Shown here: one piece after another, positions 35,136 to 43,497 of the stretch
Layout: each line of letters opens with the position of its first letter
How positions within the stretch are numbered: position 1 is the first letter of the stretch
Origin: Pseudomonas lini
GTDB taxonomy: Bacteria > Pseudomonadota > Gammaproteobacteria > Pseudomonadales > Pseudomonadaceae
Direction: 5' to 3'
Assembly (NCBI RefSeq): GCF_030812475.1
Contig: NZ_JAUSSR010000001.1
Coordinates: forward strand, 790,970-854,969
Length of the DNA: 64,000 bases
Position numbers and translations under genes: made by a program
The notes under the pieces: generated by a model
Database searches by the model: none
The model's input: the letters and a program-made list of their open reading frames with translations, nothing else
What the model was told of the DNA's origin: nothing

Positions 35136-36191
35136 ATGACTGAAGGTAAACGCTACGATGCACAAGCGCTCACCACGTTCGTCGAGCAACTGTTCGAAAC
35201 AGCCGGGGCCGATGCCGCGGTCGCTCAAGTGGTGACCCGGGTGCTGCTCGAAGGTGAACTGCTGGGCCATCGCACCCACGGTCTCAACCTGGTAAGCCGC
35301 TACATCGGCGGTATGCTGACCGGGCAGGTCAAGGCCAGTGCCGGGTTGCTCGAGCAGGTCTCGGACAGCGGCATTTCCGCGCTGTTCGACGGCCACTATG
35401 TGCTCGGCCCTTATTGTGTCAGTCGCGCTCTGGACTGTGCGGCCAAGGGCGCCACGGAGCAGGGCATAGGGATCGCCGTGGTGCGCCGTGCCTCGCACAT
35501 CGGGTGCCTGGCCGCTTACCTCAAACCCTTCACCGATCGTGGCCTGGTGGCCATGGTCTATTCGTCGGACCCGTCGGTGGGGCTGGTGTGCGCCCATGGC
35601 GGCATCGATCCGATCTACACGCCGAACCCGATTGCCGCCGGCATCCCGACCCGGGGCGAACCGATCCTGCTGGATGTGAGCATGTCCACCGTGACCCTGG
35701 GCCTGGTCGGCCAGTGCCGCGAGGCGGGCAAGCCACTGCCGCACCCGGTGCTGATGAGCAACAAGGGACAGGTGACCGACGATCCGGCCGACTTCTTCAC
35801 CACGCCACCGGGCAGCATCCTGCCCCTGGGCGGCCAGGCCTTTGGCCACAAGGGCTTTGCCCTGGCGATTCTGGTCGAGGCCCTGACCTCGGGGTTGGCC
35901 GGCCATGGGCGCAAGGACGCGCCGGACCAGTGGGGCGCCTCGGCCACGGCCGTGGTGATTGACCCGCGCTTCTTTGGCGGGCTGGACGCCTTCACCGACG
36001 AGAGTTCGTTCCTGAGCAAGCTGATCCTGGCCAGCCGTCCGGTCGACCCCGAGCACCCGGTGCGCCTGCCAGGCCAGGCCGGCCTGAAGCTGCGCGAGCA
36101 AGCCCTGCGCGAAGGCGTGAGCCTGGCGCAGAAGGTGGTCGATGACCTCAACCAGACCGCCGGGCAGTTACAGCTGCCGGCACTTTCCTGA
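35136..36191 (+). CDS. Ldh-family (malate/L-lactate/L-sulfolactate dehydrogenase-type) oxidoreductase
   Basis: 351 residues. The family motif LGHRTHGLNL near residue 47 and the active histidine in ASHIGCLAAYL are present. Members are NAD(P)H-dependent 2-hydroxy/2-keto acid oxidoreductases. It is 16 bases after KGSADH in the same operon and may reduce or oxidise a keto-acid intermediate, or a sugar-acid hydroxyl. The role in this operon is inferred only from position. Confidence 0.85.
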   Translation: MTEGKRYDAQALTTFVEQLFETAGADAAVAQVVTRVLLEGELLGHRTHGLNLVSRYIGGMLTGQVKASAGLLEQVSDSGISALFDGHYVLGPYCVSRALDCAAKGATEQGIGIAVVRRASHIGCLAAYLKPFTDRGLVAMVYSSDPSVGLVCAHGGIDPIYTPNPIAAGIPTRGEPILLDVSMSTVTLGLVGQCREAGKPLPHPVLMSNKGQVTDDPADFFTTPPGSILPLGGQAFGHKGFALAILVEALTSGLAGHGRKDAPDQWGASATAVVIDPRFFGGLDAFTDESSFLSKLILASRPVDPEHPVRLPGQAGLKLREQALREGVSLAQKVVDDLNQTAGQLQLPALS

Positions 36192-36204
36192 TGCCCCTTG
36201 CCCC

Positions 36205-36387
36205 CTGTAGGAGCGAGCTTGCTCGCGATGGTCGTCAACGATAACGCGTGCTTCCTGATTGAACGCGCAACCCTGTAGGAGCGAGCCTGCTCGCGATGGT
36301 CGTCAACGATAACGCGTGCTTCCTGATTAGACGCGGCGCCCTTTGGTCCATCGTCGGAACGCCGCCCGGAGCAAGCTCGCTCCTACA
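36205..36387. repeat. Three REP elements inside the sugar-acid operon
   Basis: TGTAGGAGCGAGCTTGCTCG at 36206, a variant TGTAGGAGCGAGCCTGCTCG at 36274, and the inverse GAGCAAGCTCGCTCCTACA at 36369, separated by a repeated ATAACGCGTGCTTCCTGATT. They split the Ldh gene from the FAH gene and could attenuate or stabilise the transcript. Confidence 0.85.
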
Positions 36388-36419
36388 CATACACACACAA
36401 CGACAACAAGAGTGCAGAC

Positions 36420-37637
36420 ATGACCAACGAATCGACATCACAAGCACCGCTGCCGTTGAGCAGCAACCCCGCCGCCTTCAACACCGGCACCTGGGTCGGA
36501 CGCGTCTGGCTGCCCGGTCAGGGCCCGGCCGTGGTGCTGGTCAAGGCCGGCGCCGTGCACGATATCAGTGCCCATGTGGCGACCGTTTCGGCACTGCTTG
36601 AAGTGGCTGACCCGGTGAAGTATCTGCGCGCATTACCCTTGGCCGACGCCTTGATCGAGTTGCCCGCGCTGCTGGACAACAGCGACCCGAGCCAACGGGA
36701 CGACAACCGGCCATGGCTGCTGGCGCCGATCGACCTGCAAGCGGTCAAGGCCGCTGGCGTGACCTTCGCCGCCAGCCTGCTGGAGCGTGTGGTCGAAGAG
36801 CAGGCCAAGGGCGATCCGGCCAAGGCCGACGCGATCCGCGACACCCTGGCCAGCCGCATCGGTGCCGACCTGTCGCAGATCGTCCCGGGCTCGGCCCAGG
36901 CCGAAGCCTTGCGCAAGGTGCTGGTGGAGCAGGGCCTGTGGTCGCAGTACCTGGAAGTGGGCATCGGCCCGGACGCCGAAATCTTCACCAAGGCCCAGCC
37001 GCTGTCGGCGGTCGGTCACGGCGCCGACATCGGCATTCACCCCAAGTCGAGCTGGAACAACCCGGAACCGGAGGTGGTGCTGGCGGTGTCGAGCACCGGC
37101 AGCATCCAGGGCGCCATGCTCGGCAACGACGTCAACCTGCGCGACTTTGAAGGGCGTAGCGCGTTGCTGCTGAGCAAGGCCAAGGACAACAACGCCTCCA
37201 CCTCGCTGGGGCCATTGCTGCGCCTGTTTGACGAGACCTTCAGCCTCGATGACGTGCGTAACGCCGAAGTGGATCTGCGCGTGGAAGGCCAGGATGGTTT
37301 CATCATGGAAGGCCGCAGTTCCATGCGCCAGATCAGCCGCGATCCGCTCGATCTGGTCCAGCAGACCCTCAACGAAAACCATCAATATCCCGACGGCCTG
37401 GTGCTGTTTCTCGGTACGCTGTTCGCCCCCAAGCAGGACCGCGACCAGCCGGGCAGCGGCTTCACCCACAAGCCGGGTGACCTGGTTGCCATCAGCAATG
37501 CGCAGCTGGGGACCTTGTGCAACCGCGTGACCACCAGCGACCAGGCACCGCGCTGGGACTTCGGCCTGCGCTCGTTGATCGACAGCCTGAGCCGACGCGG
37601 CCTGCTGGAGGCAGCGGTAACAGCACGCCACCCCTGA
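36420..37637 (+). CDS. Fumarylacetoacetate hydrolase (FAH) family protein
   Basis: 405 residues. The FAH fold is shown by metal-ligand motif NPEPEVVLAV and GNDVNLRDFEGRSALLLSKAKD (short parts), with TSLGPLL after it. In sugar-acid operons, FAH members act as 2-keto-3-deoxy-pentonate dehydratases giving 2,5-dioxopentanoate (as in archaea), or as diketo-acid hydrolases. With KGSADH in the same operon, the dehydratase role is the better fit. Separated from the upstream genes by the REP block; ATG 36420. Confidence 0.84.
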   Translation: MTNESTSQAPLPLSSNPAAFNTGTWVGRVWLPGQGPAVVLVKAGAVHDISAHVATVSALLEVADPVKYLRALPLADALIELPALLDNSDPSQRDDNRPWLLAPIDLQAVKAAGVTFAASLLERVVEEQAKGDPAKADAIRDTLASRIGADLSQIVPGSAQAEALRKVLVEQGLWSQYLEVGIGPDAEIFTKAQPLSAVGHGADIGIHPKSSWNNPEPEVVLAVSSTGSIQGAMLGNDVNLRDFEGRSALLLSKAKDNNASTSLGPLLRLFDETFSLDDVRNAEVDLRVEGQDGFIMEGRSSMRQISRDPLDLVQQTLNENHQYPDGLVLFLGTLFAPKQDRDQPGSGFTHKPGDLVAISNAQLGTLCNRVTTSDQAPRWDFGLRSLIDSLSRRGLLEAAVTARHP

Positions 37638-37660
37638 TTTTTCTGTAGGCCCCATTCCCC

Positions 37661-37750
37661 TGTAGGAGCTGGCTTGCCAGCGAAAGCGGTGGATCAGTCA
37701 AAATTGTATCGCCTGAACGGACGCTTTCGCCGGCAAGCCAGCTCCTACCG
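37661..37750. repeat. Inverted pair of REP elements
   Basis: TGTAGGAGCTGGCTTGCCAG at 37661 and inverse CCGGCAAGCCAGCTCCTACC at about 37730, between the FAH gene and the MFS transporter. The variant core (CTGGCTTGCCAG) differs from the GAGCTTGCTC type elsewhere in the window, so two REP families coexist. Confidence 0.82.
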
Positions 37751-37861
37751 GGGGGAGTGTGTCAGTAACGATTTTTTTTAGGACCCAGGGATGAGCGTGG
37801 CACCGGATGATGGATCGGCCCGGTCTTGAACCGCTGCAATAACAATAATAAAGGCCATCAG

Positions 37862-39178
37862 ATGAAACCACTGAAGAAGTATCAAAGCATCACCGTTGTC
37901 TTCCTGTTATTGATCGGTATCGTCAACTACCTGGACCGCAGTGCGTTGTCGATTGCCAACACCTCGATCCAGAAAGACATGATGATCAGCCCCTCGCAGA
38001 TGGGCATCCTGTTGTCGGCGTTCTCCATCGCCTACGCCTTTGCGCAGTTGCCGATGGGCATGATCATCGACCGCCTGGGCAGCAAGATCGCCCTGGGCGC
38101 TTCGTTGCTGGCCTGGTCGGTGGCTCAGTCGACGTTCGGGATGGTCAACAGCTTCGCCGGCTTCATGGGCCTGCGCGTGCTGCTGGGGATTGGCGAGGCG
38201 CCGATGTTCCCTTCGGCGGCCAAGGCCCTGTCCGAGTGGTTCGATGCCAACGAGCGCGGCACGCCGACCGGGATCGTCTGGTCGTCGACCTGCATCGGCC
38301 CATGCCTGGCACCCCCCTTGCTGACACTGTTCATGGTCAACTTCGGCTGGCGCGGGATGTTCATCATCACCGGCGCGATCGGTATCGTCCTGGCCGTGTG
38401 CTGGTTGGCCTTCTACAAGAGCAAGGCGCAATACCTGGCCGAACTTGCGGCTGAAGGCAAGCCGTTGCCGACAGAGAAAACAGCCCCGGTGCAAGCGGCC
38501 GACCCGCAGGCACCGAAGGTCTCCTACTTTGCCGGCTGGCTTGACCTGTTCAAGCATCGCAGCACCTGGGGCGCGGTCCTGGGCTTCATGGGTGTGATCT
38601 ACATGCTGTGGCTGCACCTGACCTGGTTGCCGGGCTACTTCGAACGCGAACATGGCATGAACCTGTACAAGACCGCATGGCTGGTATCGCTGGCCTATGG
38701 CTTCGGTGCGGTAGGCACCATCGTCGCCGGGCGCTTCTGTGACGGGCTGGTGCGCCGTGGCATGAGCATCCTGGCCAGCCGCAAGTCTGGCGTGATCACC
38801 GGCCTGGTGCTGGCTGCGCTGTTCACCGTGCCGCTGTCGTTTGTCACCGGGCTGACCGGTTGCATCATCCTGCTGTGCCTGGCGCTGTTCAGCATCAACA
38901 TGGCCAGCGCCACCGCCTGGATGATCGTCAACACCATCGTCGACAGCCGCCGGGTGGCCTCGTTCGGTTCGATCCAGAACTTCGGTGGCTACATCGCCGG
39001 TTCCGTCGCGCCGATCGTTACCGGCTTCAGCATCCAGTACTCGGGTTCGTTCAATACCGCGTTCATGATCAGTGCGGTAGTGGCGCTGTGTTCGGCCCTG
39101 GCGTACTACCTGCTGCTCAACGCACCGATCAGCGATGCCGAGCCTGCACCCGAACACATCGTTGGTGTGACCGAGTAA
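37862..39178 (+). CDS. ACS-family MFS transporter (sugar-acid importer)
   Basis: 438 residues from ATG 37862 (AAAGG upstream); the frame upstream of it encodes no conserved residues. About 12 membrane helices; family motifs NYLDRSALSIAN and the post-helix-2 loop DRLGSKIALG are those of the anion:cation symporters for hexuronate, glucarate and galactarate. It likely imports the acid sugar for the preceding operon. Last structural gene before the GlxA regulator. Confidence 0.88.
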   Translation: MKPLKKYQSITVVFLLLIGIVNYLDRSALSIANTSIQKDMMISPSQMGILLSAFSIAYAFAQLPMGMIIDRLGSKIALGASLLAWSVAQSTFGMVNSFAGFMGLRVLLGIGEAPMFPSAAKALSEWFDANERGTPTGIVWSSTCIGPCLAPPLLTLFMVNFGWRGMFIITGAIGIVLAVCWLAFYKSKAQYLAELAAEGKPLPTEKTAPVQAADPQAPKVSYFAGWLDLFKHRSTWGAVLGFMGVIYMLWLHLTWLPGYFEREHGMNLYKTAWLVSLAYGFGAVGTIVAGRFCDGLVRRGMSILASRKSGVITGLVLAALFTVPLSFVTGLTGCIILLCLALFSINMASATAWMIVNTIVDSRRVASFGSIQNFGGYIAGSVAPIVTGFSIQYSGSFNTAFMISAVVALCSALAYYLLLNAPISDAEPAPEHIVGVTE

Positions 39179-39333
39179 GGGCCTCAAGAGGATACGTGCC
39201 AGTGCATGTCGAAATCAGACTCGCATCTGGCGCGCCCAGGCTACTTGCGTTGGAGGTCAGTCGCGTAAGGTGACGTGTCGTTTCATATCCCGGTGTGAAG
39301 GCGCGTTACCGCTCACTGCGAGGCTAATTTTCG

Positions 39334-40425
39334 ATGGCATATGACACCTCCAGGGCCGTTCCTCTCCAGACCATTGGTTTTCTGCTGCTGGACCAATTCA
39401 CCTTGATCTCCCTGGCGTCCGCTGTAGAACCCCTGAGAATGGCCAATCAGTTGACCGGTCAAGAACTGTACCGTTGGCACACGTTCACCCTGGGGGGCGC
39501 GCAGGTGTGGGCAAGCGACGGCATGCCGATCACGCCGGATTCGTCGATCGATGACGCAACGTCGCTGGATACGGTGATCGTCTGCGGCGGCACTGGCGTG
39601 CAAAGCGCTGTGACCCGGGAACACATTACCTGGTTGCGAGCCCAGGCGCGGCGCTCGAAGCGGATGGGGGGCGTGTGCACAGGCAGTTGGGCCCTGGCCC
39701 AGGCTGGCTTGCTCGATGGCTTCGATTGCAGCGTGCACTGGGAATTCCTGGCGGCCATGCAGGAAGCCTTTCCGCGGGTGAACCTCAGCTCCAGTTTATT
39801 TACCCTCGACCGGGACCGCTTCACCAGCTCCGGCGGCACCGCGCCAATGGACATGATGCTGCACCTGATCAGTCGCGATCATGGTCATGAACTGTCAGCG
39901 GCCATCTCGGACATGTTTGTCTACGAGCGAATCCGCAACGAGCAGGATCACCAGCGAGTGCCCCTCAAGCACATGCTCGGTACCCATCAGCCGAAGTTGC
40001 AGGAAATCGTGGCCTTGATGGAGGCCAATCTGGAAGAACCGATCGAGCTCGACGAGCTGGCAAATTATGTCGGCTTGTCCCGTCGACAGCTGGAGCGGCT
40101 GTTTCAGAAATATCTGAAATCCTCGCCTTCGCGGTATTACCTCAAGCTGCGCCTGATCCGCGCGCGTCAGTTGCTCAAGCAAACGTCGATCTCCATCGTG
40201 GAGTTGTCGGTGGTGTGTGGCTTTGTCTCTACCCCCCACTTTTCAAAGTGCTATCGCGAGTGTTTCGGCATTCCGCCGAGCGATGAGCGCCTGGTGGCGC
40301 AACCGCAGCTGCAAGTGAAGGAAAAACCGATCGGGCAGGCATTGCCATCGGCAAGGCAGGTGAGTTTGCTGGAACAGGCTCGTGATGAGTCGACATTCGC
40401 GAGTATCAAGATTGTGAAACCCTGA
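39334..40425 (+). CDS. GlxA-family transcriptional regulator (DJ-1/PfpI + AraC)
   Basis: 363 residues. The N-terminal DJ-1/PfpI domain retains a cysteine at the elbow, MGGVCTGSWALAQAGLLDG; the C-terminal AraC domain ends VVCGFVSTPHFSKCYRECFG. It resembles the pseudomonad amine/quaternary-ammonium and amino-acid regulators (GbdR, CdhR group) in plan. ATG 39334. The target operon is not evident; possibly the sugar-acid transporter, since the other GlxA gene at the far end of the cluster is similar in layout. Confidence 0.86.
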   Translation: MAYDTSRAVPLQTIGFLLLDQFTLISLASAVEPLRMANQLTGQELYRWHTFTLGGAQVWASDGMPITPDSSIDDATSLDTVIVCGGTGVQSAVTREHITWLRAQARRSKRMGGVCTGSWALAQAGLLDGFDCSVHWEFLAAMQEAFPRVNLSSSLFTLDRDRFTSSGGTAPMDMMLHLISRDHGHELSAAISDMFVYERIRNEQDHQRVPLKHMLGTHQPKLQEIVALMEANLEEPIELDELANYVGLSRRQLERLFQKYLKSSPSRYYLKLRLIRARQLLKQTSISIVELSVVCGFVSTPHFSKCYRECFGIPPSDERLVAQPQLQVKEKPIGQALPSARQVSLLEQARDESTFASIKIVKP

Positions 40426-40445
40426 ATGCACGGTGAATTCTGGGT

Positions 40446-40690
40446 TCAGCTTCGGAATCTGAGCGTGGTTGAAGGGGCCTCGCCGAAACGTTTCTTATAT
40501 TCCTGTGCAAACCTTCTGTTCGGCGCTCAATGCGGGCAGGCGATGGCCTGATTGCGAGGCGATGACGTTGCCGAATTCCTCGAGCACCACGGCCGTTCCA
40601 TACAGATCCACGCGAAGAATGGTTTCTGGCGGGGCTTGAGAAGGGTAAACGCCGGCGGCGTGGATGACCCCGCTGATCTCGCCGATGGCC
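40446..40690 (-). pseudogene. Fused remnants of an SDR dehydrogenase and an AraC regulator
   Basis: Reading the minus strand: GEISGVIHAAGVYPSQAPPE and VDLYGTAVVLEEFGNVIASQ are the central part of a short-chain dehydrogenase with a few residues deleted; it breaks off after SGHRLPALSAEQ. In a second frame from about 40530 to the stop at 40446, NRRFAQEYKKRFGEAPSTTL is the C-terminus of an AraC regulator. Both genes are truncated and joined; neither has a start or full domain. Confidence 0.72.
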
Positions 40691-40744
40691 GCTCAACAAT
40701 ATAGCCTTGGCCCTATAGTTTAATGAGGAGTACTCATCAATGGT

Positions 40745-40906
40745 TCAGCTCTCGAAGGAACTGATTGAGTCATCACCGGATTCAGCAGCCAGTTTCAATC
40801 GGTCAGCTTTACTGATGTATCTGGACTTGTTTGCCGGGGCCAACTTGGCACTGGCCTTTTTGGCGTGAGCCTTTAACAACTGCTTTATTTTTTTCTGACG
40901 ATTCAT
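40745..40906 (-). CDS. DUF2986 family protein
   Basis: 53 residues: a very basic N-terminal half (MNRQKKIKQLLKAHAKKASA) followed by KLAPANKSRYISKADRLKLA, the DUF2986 pattern. AGAGAAT lies just before the ATG at 40906. Function unknown; the lysine density suggests nucleic-acid or ribosome association. It is short but its length and motif order match other family members. Confidence 0.78.
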   Translation of the reverse strand: MNRQKKIKQLLKAHAKKASAKLAPANKSRYISKADRLKLAAESGDDSISSFES

Positions 40907-40915
40907 ATTCTCTGC

Positions 40916-41590
40916 TCAGTTTGTTTGCTTGCGCTTGAGATCGGCCTCGTTCCAGACGCCGCTGAGCGGACCGTTCGGCAAGCCGTCCCTGGCCCGCGCC
41001 AGCGGGAAAATGACCGGCACGAAGCCGCTGTCGCGCACCAACCGGGCTCCGAGTTCCCGAGCCTGGCCATCGTCGGCGAAAACGGGAATTGCCTTGCCTT
41101 TGCCCGCCTGGTCTTTCATCGATGTGTAGCTGATGGCGTTGAACGCCCGCACCAGGTGCACCCCGGGCAGGTAGTGCTGGTCCGCCAAGGCAACACCCTC
41201 ATCCAGCGCCTTGCGCCCGACGTCTCCGTCACGGCCGCTGAACGGGTTGCTGGTACTGAACACCACCTTGCCGTCCAGCTTGCCCTTCAGCTGTTCGGAC
41301 AGCACCGGCATCGCACCGTAGGGCACACTCAACACGATCACATCGCCCCATGCCGCAGCATCGCTTACCGAGCCTGCCCGAGCATTGGGGCCGGCGCTCT
41401 TGACCAGGTCCGTGAGTTCCTCGGGGTGACGTGACGAAAACATCACCGAGTGGCCGGCCTTCACCCATAGCGTGCCAAGCGTACCGCCGACCTTGCCGGC
41501 GCCGATCACGCTGATCTTGAGAGCGTCCGCCATCGCCTGGCTGGTGCACAGGACCAGGCTGGCGAACATCAAAAAGAGGATCTTGGGCAT
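40916..41590 (-). CDS. Exported NADPH-dependent F420-reductase-like protein
   Basis: 224 residues from ATG 41590 (GGAG 8 bases upstream). The first 21 residues form a signal peptide (MPKILFLMFASLVLCTSQAMA), and a Rossmann NADP loop follows at once (ISVIGAGKVGGTLG). The rest matches the coenzyme-F420-dependent NADP oxidoreductase/YrdC-like reductase family. A dinucleotide-binding enzyme behind a Sec leader is unusual; it may be a periplasmic NADP-linked or degraded-function protein. The stop is 9 bases before the DUF2986 ATG. Confidence 0.78.
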   Translation of the reverse strand: MPKILFLMFASLVLCTSQAMADALKISVIGAGKVGGTLGTLWVKAGHSVMFSSRHPEELTDLVKSAGPNARAGSVSDAAAWGDVIVLSVPYGAMPVLSEQLKGKLDGKVVFSTSNPFSGRDGDVGRKALDEGVALADQHYLPGVHLVRAFNAISYTSMKDQAGKGKAIPVFADDGQARELGARLVRDSGFVPVIFPLARARDGLPNGPLSGVWNEADLKRKQTN

Positions 41591-41694
41591 GCGCGGTGCT
41601 CCTGCGTTGGAAAGCAGTCTTGTATTCACCGTAGTAGAGGCTGCCTATAAACGAAAGGTATACGGGTGCCGCGGACCACCGTTGTGAAGCGCCC

Positions 41695-42036
41695 TTACAT
41701 CGGCTTTACCGAAACCACTTCGACAAACCTGAATTTCTTCCTGGCCGCCTTGGTCGCTTCCTGCTCTGCCAGAAGGGTACTCAGCGTATCCGCCTCATGG
41801 ATCATTTCCTGCATCTTGCCCTCGAATTCATTGCCCACCCGCAGCGTGACTCTCAACCTGGGCGTGAACGCTTTCGAGACTTTCTTTTTCTCCGCCACCT
41901 TTACCGGTTTTTCCGGTGGTGCGATCACGATATCCGGCACAGTCTCTTCCACCGGTATGGCGCTAGCCTGCTCAACGGGCTCGGGGTCGCCGAACAGCGC
42001 CCGGCGCATCTCTTCTTCAGTCAGTTTTTCGTTCAT
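41695..42036 (-). CDS. Uncharacterised acidic protein
   Basis: 113 residues. Begins MNEKLTEEEMRRALFGDPEP, continues with a Pro/Val/Glu-rich linker (residues 20-45) and a basic C-terminal half (residues 50-113) predicted to be helical. No catalytic motif, signal peptide or membrane segment. ATG with GAAATTCC region upstream; monocistronic. Not recognised as a named family. Confidence 0.6.
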   Translation of the reverse strand: MNEKLTEEEMRRALFGDPEPVEQASAIPVEETVPDIVIAPPEKPVKVAEKKKVSKAFTPRLRVTLRVGNEFEGKMQEMIHEADTLSTLLAEQEATKAARKKFRFVEVVSVKPM

Positions 42037-42145
42037 GGAATTTCTCGGAAAGGGTGTTTAATACACACCGCCTTATTCTACCAGCAAGACCGGTCCTGAT
42101 GGCTGTGGCAGATATTACGGTTAATGGCCCGTACGAAATTGACCC

Positions 42146-42586
42146 TCAGCGATTATGACGCAAGATGGAAAAATTCAACGCCGCGGCGACACACAGCCAC
42201 ACAAGGTAGGGAAACAGAATCAAGCCAGTGATCACGTCCAGTTGCATGGCCATCACCACCATTGCAGCAACCACAAGCCAGAGCACCGTCAGGATCACCA
42301 TGCCGGCGAAAATATGGTGTGCGCCGAAGAACACCGGCGTCCACAGGGTATTGAGCGCAATCTGCGCCGCCCATAACGCCAAGACCACCTGACTTCCCGG
42401 TATCAATGTCAACCGGTACCCGGCCCAGGCGAGCAACAGATAGATAAACGACCAGGCGACCGGAAACAGCCAGTTGGGTGGCGTGAAGTCTGGCTTAACG
42501 AGAGATTCGTACCATTGGCCTGGTTTGAAAAGGATGCCCGTGCTCGCGGCAGCACCGCAGGCTAATAAAAATATAAAAAAGGTCAT
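42146..42586 (-). CDS. tspO: TspO/MBR family membrane protein
   Basis: 146 residues, five membrane helices. Family hallmarks: KPDFTPPNWLFPVAWSFIYL, LNTLWTPVFFG and VAAALNFSIL. TspO binds porphyrins and other tetrapyrroles and contributes to their export or breakdown and to stress responses. Complete length for the family. Stands alone. Confidence 0.9.
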   Translation of the reverse strand: MTFFIFLLACGAAASTGILFKPGQWYESLVKPDFTPPNWLFPVAWSFIYLLLAWAGYRLTLIPGSQVVLALWAAQIALNTLWTPVFFGAHHIFAGMVILTVLWLVVAAMVVMAMQLDVITGLILFPYLVWLCVAAALNFSILRHNR

Positions 42587-42692
42587 ACCTGTCCTTGGCT
42601 GAGTGTCAGCGATATGGGGTTGTAAATTCTTGTCGGCAGTCTCAAAGAGAAGATGCCTGGTGAAGTGAAAAGTTTAGTCGTTAAACACAGTT

Positions 42693-42732
42693 AAGCGGAC
42701 GGATCCATTCTTTTATAAAAATCCGTCCGCTT
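42693..42732 (-). terminator. Rho-independent terminator of the TonB receptor operon
   Basis: 12-bp perfect stem (AAGCGGACGGAT/ATCCGTCCGCTT), 16-base loop, just downstream of the DUF4198 stop at 42760 on the minus strand. The T run is inside the loop rather than after it, so termination strength is uncertain. Confidence 0.65.
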
Positions 42733-42759
42733 CTCAGTCCTTTTCGGTCACGCAGGGCC

Positions 42760-43482
42760 TTATTCGTGGTGCGGCTCGCCAACGAACGTCAGCGAACTGA
42801 ACAAGCTCTGCTTGTCGACAGGCGCTCCTTTGGGCATCGGCAGCGTGAGTTGGGCGGCGATGATATTCAGCCCTTCGTTGCGCACCTTGACGCGTGCGCG
42901 GCCTTCCTTGTCGGTCTTGCCGCTGATTTCATGGGGTGCGCCGCGGTAGTCGCCATAGAGCTCGATATCGGACGCGGGTTTGCCGTCGATCAACACCTGC
43001 ACTTGCAGCTCATTGCCCGGGCCGACTTTCAGCGGGTCGCTTTGCGGGATGATCGCCAGGCGCAACATGTCCAGCTTCGGCAGGCGCGCGCCTTCCTGAT
43101 AGATCGCCAGGCTGTACTTGAAACTGTGGGTCGACGCGATGGCGTCCTGCACCTGGGTACGGTCTTGATTGACCCATCGCTTGTCCGGGGTCTGCGACCA
43201 GGGGCCGTTGTCCAACAGCACGGCCATGATTGCCGGTGGACGCAGCGGCTGCAGGCGGGCGTGGTCTGCCAGGCGCTGGACGGTCACGGGGATCATTTTG
43301 CCGGCCGCATCAAACGCCCAGCCGCCCTTGATCTTCTCGGCTTTGAAGGGGCCGTCCTCGGCGCCATGGCCATACACCACCTCGATGTTGCCTCGGCGTT
43401 CCTCGGTCCACAGGCCGTGGGCGCTGGCCTGTGTGGTGATGACGAGCGCCAGGGCGGCGGCGATTTTCAGTGACGATTGCAT
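42760..43482 (-). CDS. DUF4198 periplasmic metal-uptake-associated protein
   Basis: 240 residues with a signal peptide (cleavage near QASAHGLW). The mature protein begins with His and has the DUF4198/NikM-like beta-sandwich layout, including VQVLIDGKPASDIELYGDYR. These proteins accompany TonB receptors and nickel/cobalt/zinc transport systems and probably bind metal or metallophore. Co-transcribed with the TonB receptor 15 bases upstream. Confidence 0.83.
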   Translation of the reverse strand: MQSSLKIAAALALVITTQASAHGLWTEERRGNIEVVYGHGAEDGPFKAEKIKGGWAFDAAGKMIPVTVQRLADHARLQPLRPPAIMAVLLDNGPWSQTPDKRWVNQDRTQVQDAIASTHSFKYSLAIYQEGARLPKLDMLRLAIIPQSDPLKVGPGNELQVQVLIDGKPASDIELYGDYRGAPHEISGKTDKEGRARVKVRNEGLNIIAAQLTLPMPKGAPVDKQSLFSSLTFVGEPHHE

Positions 43483-43497
43483 GGTGAATCCTTTCGA

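Noticed and set aside
33287..35137. 616-codon open frame on the minus strand
   Set aside because: Shadow of the KGSADH gene; no domain signature.
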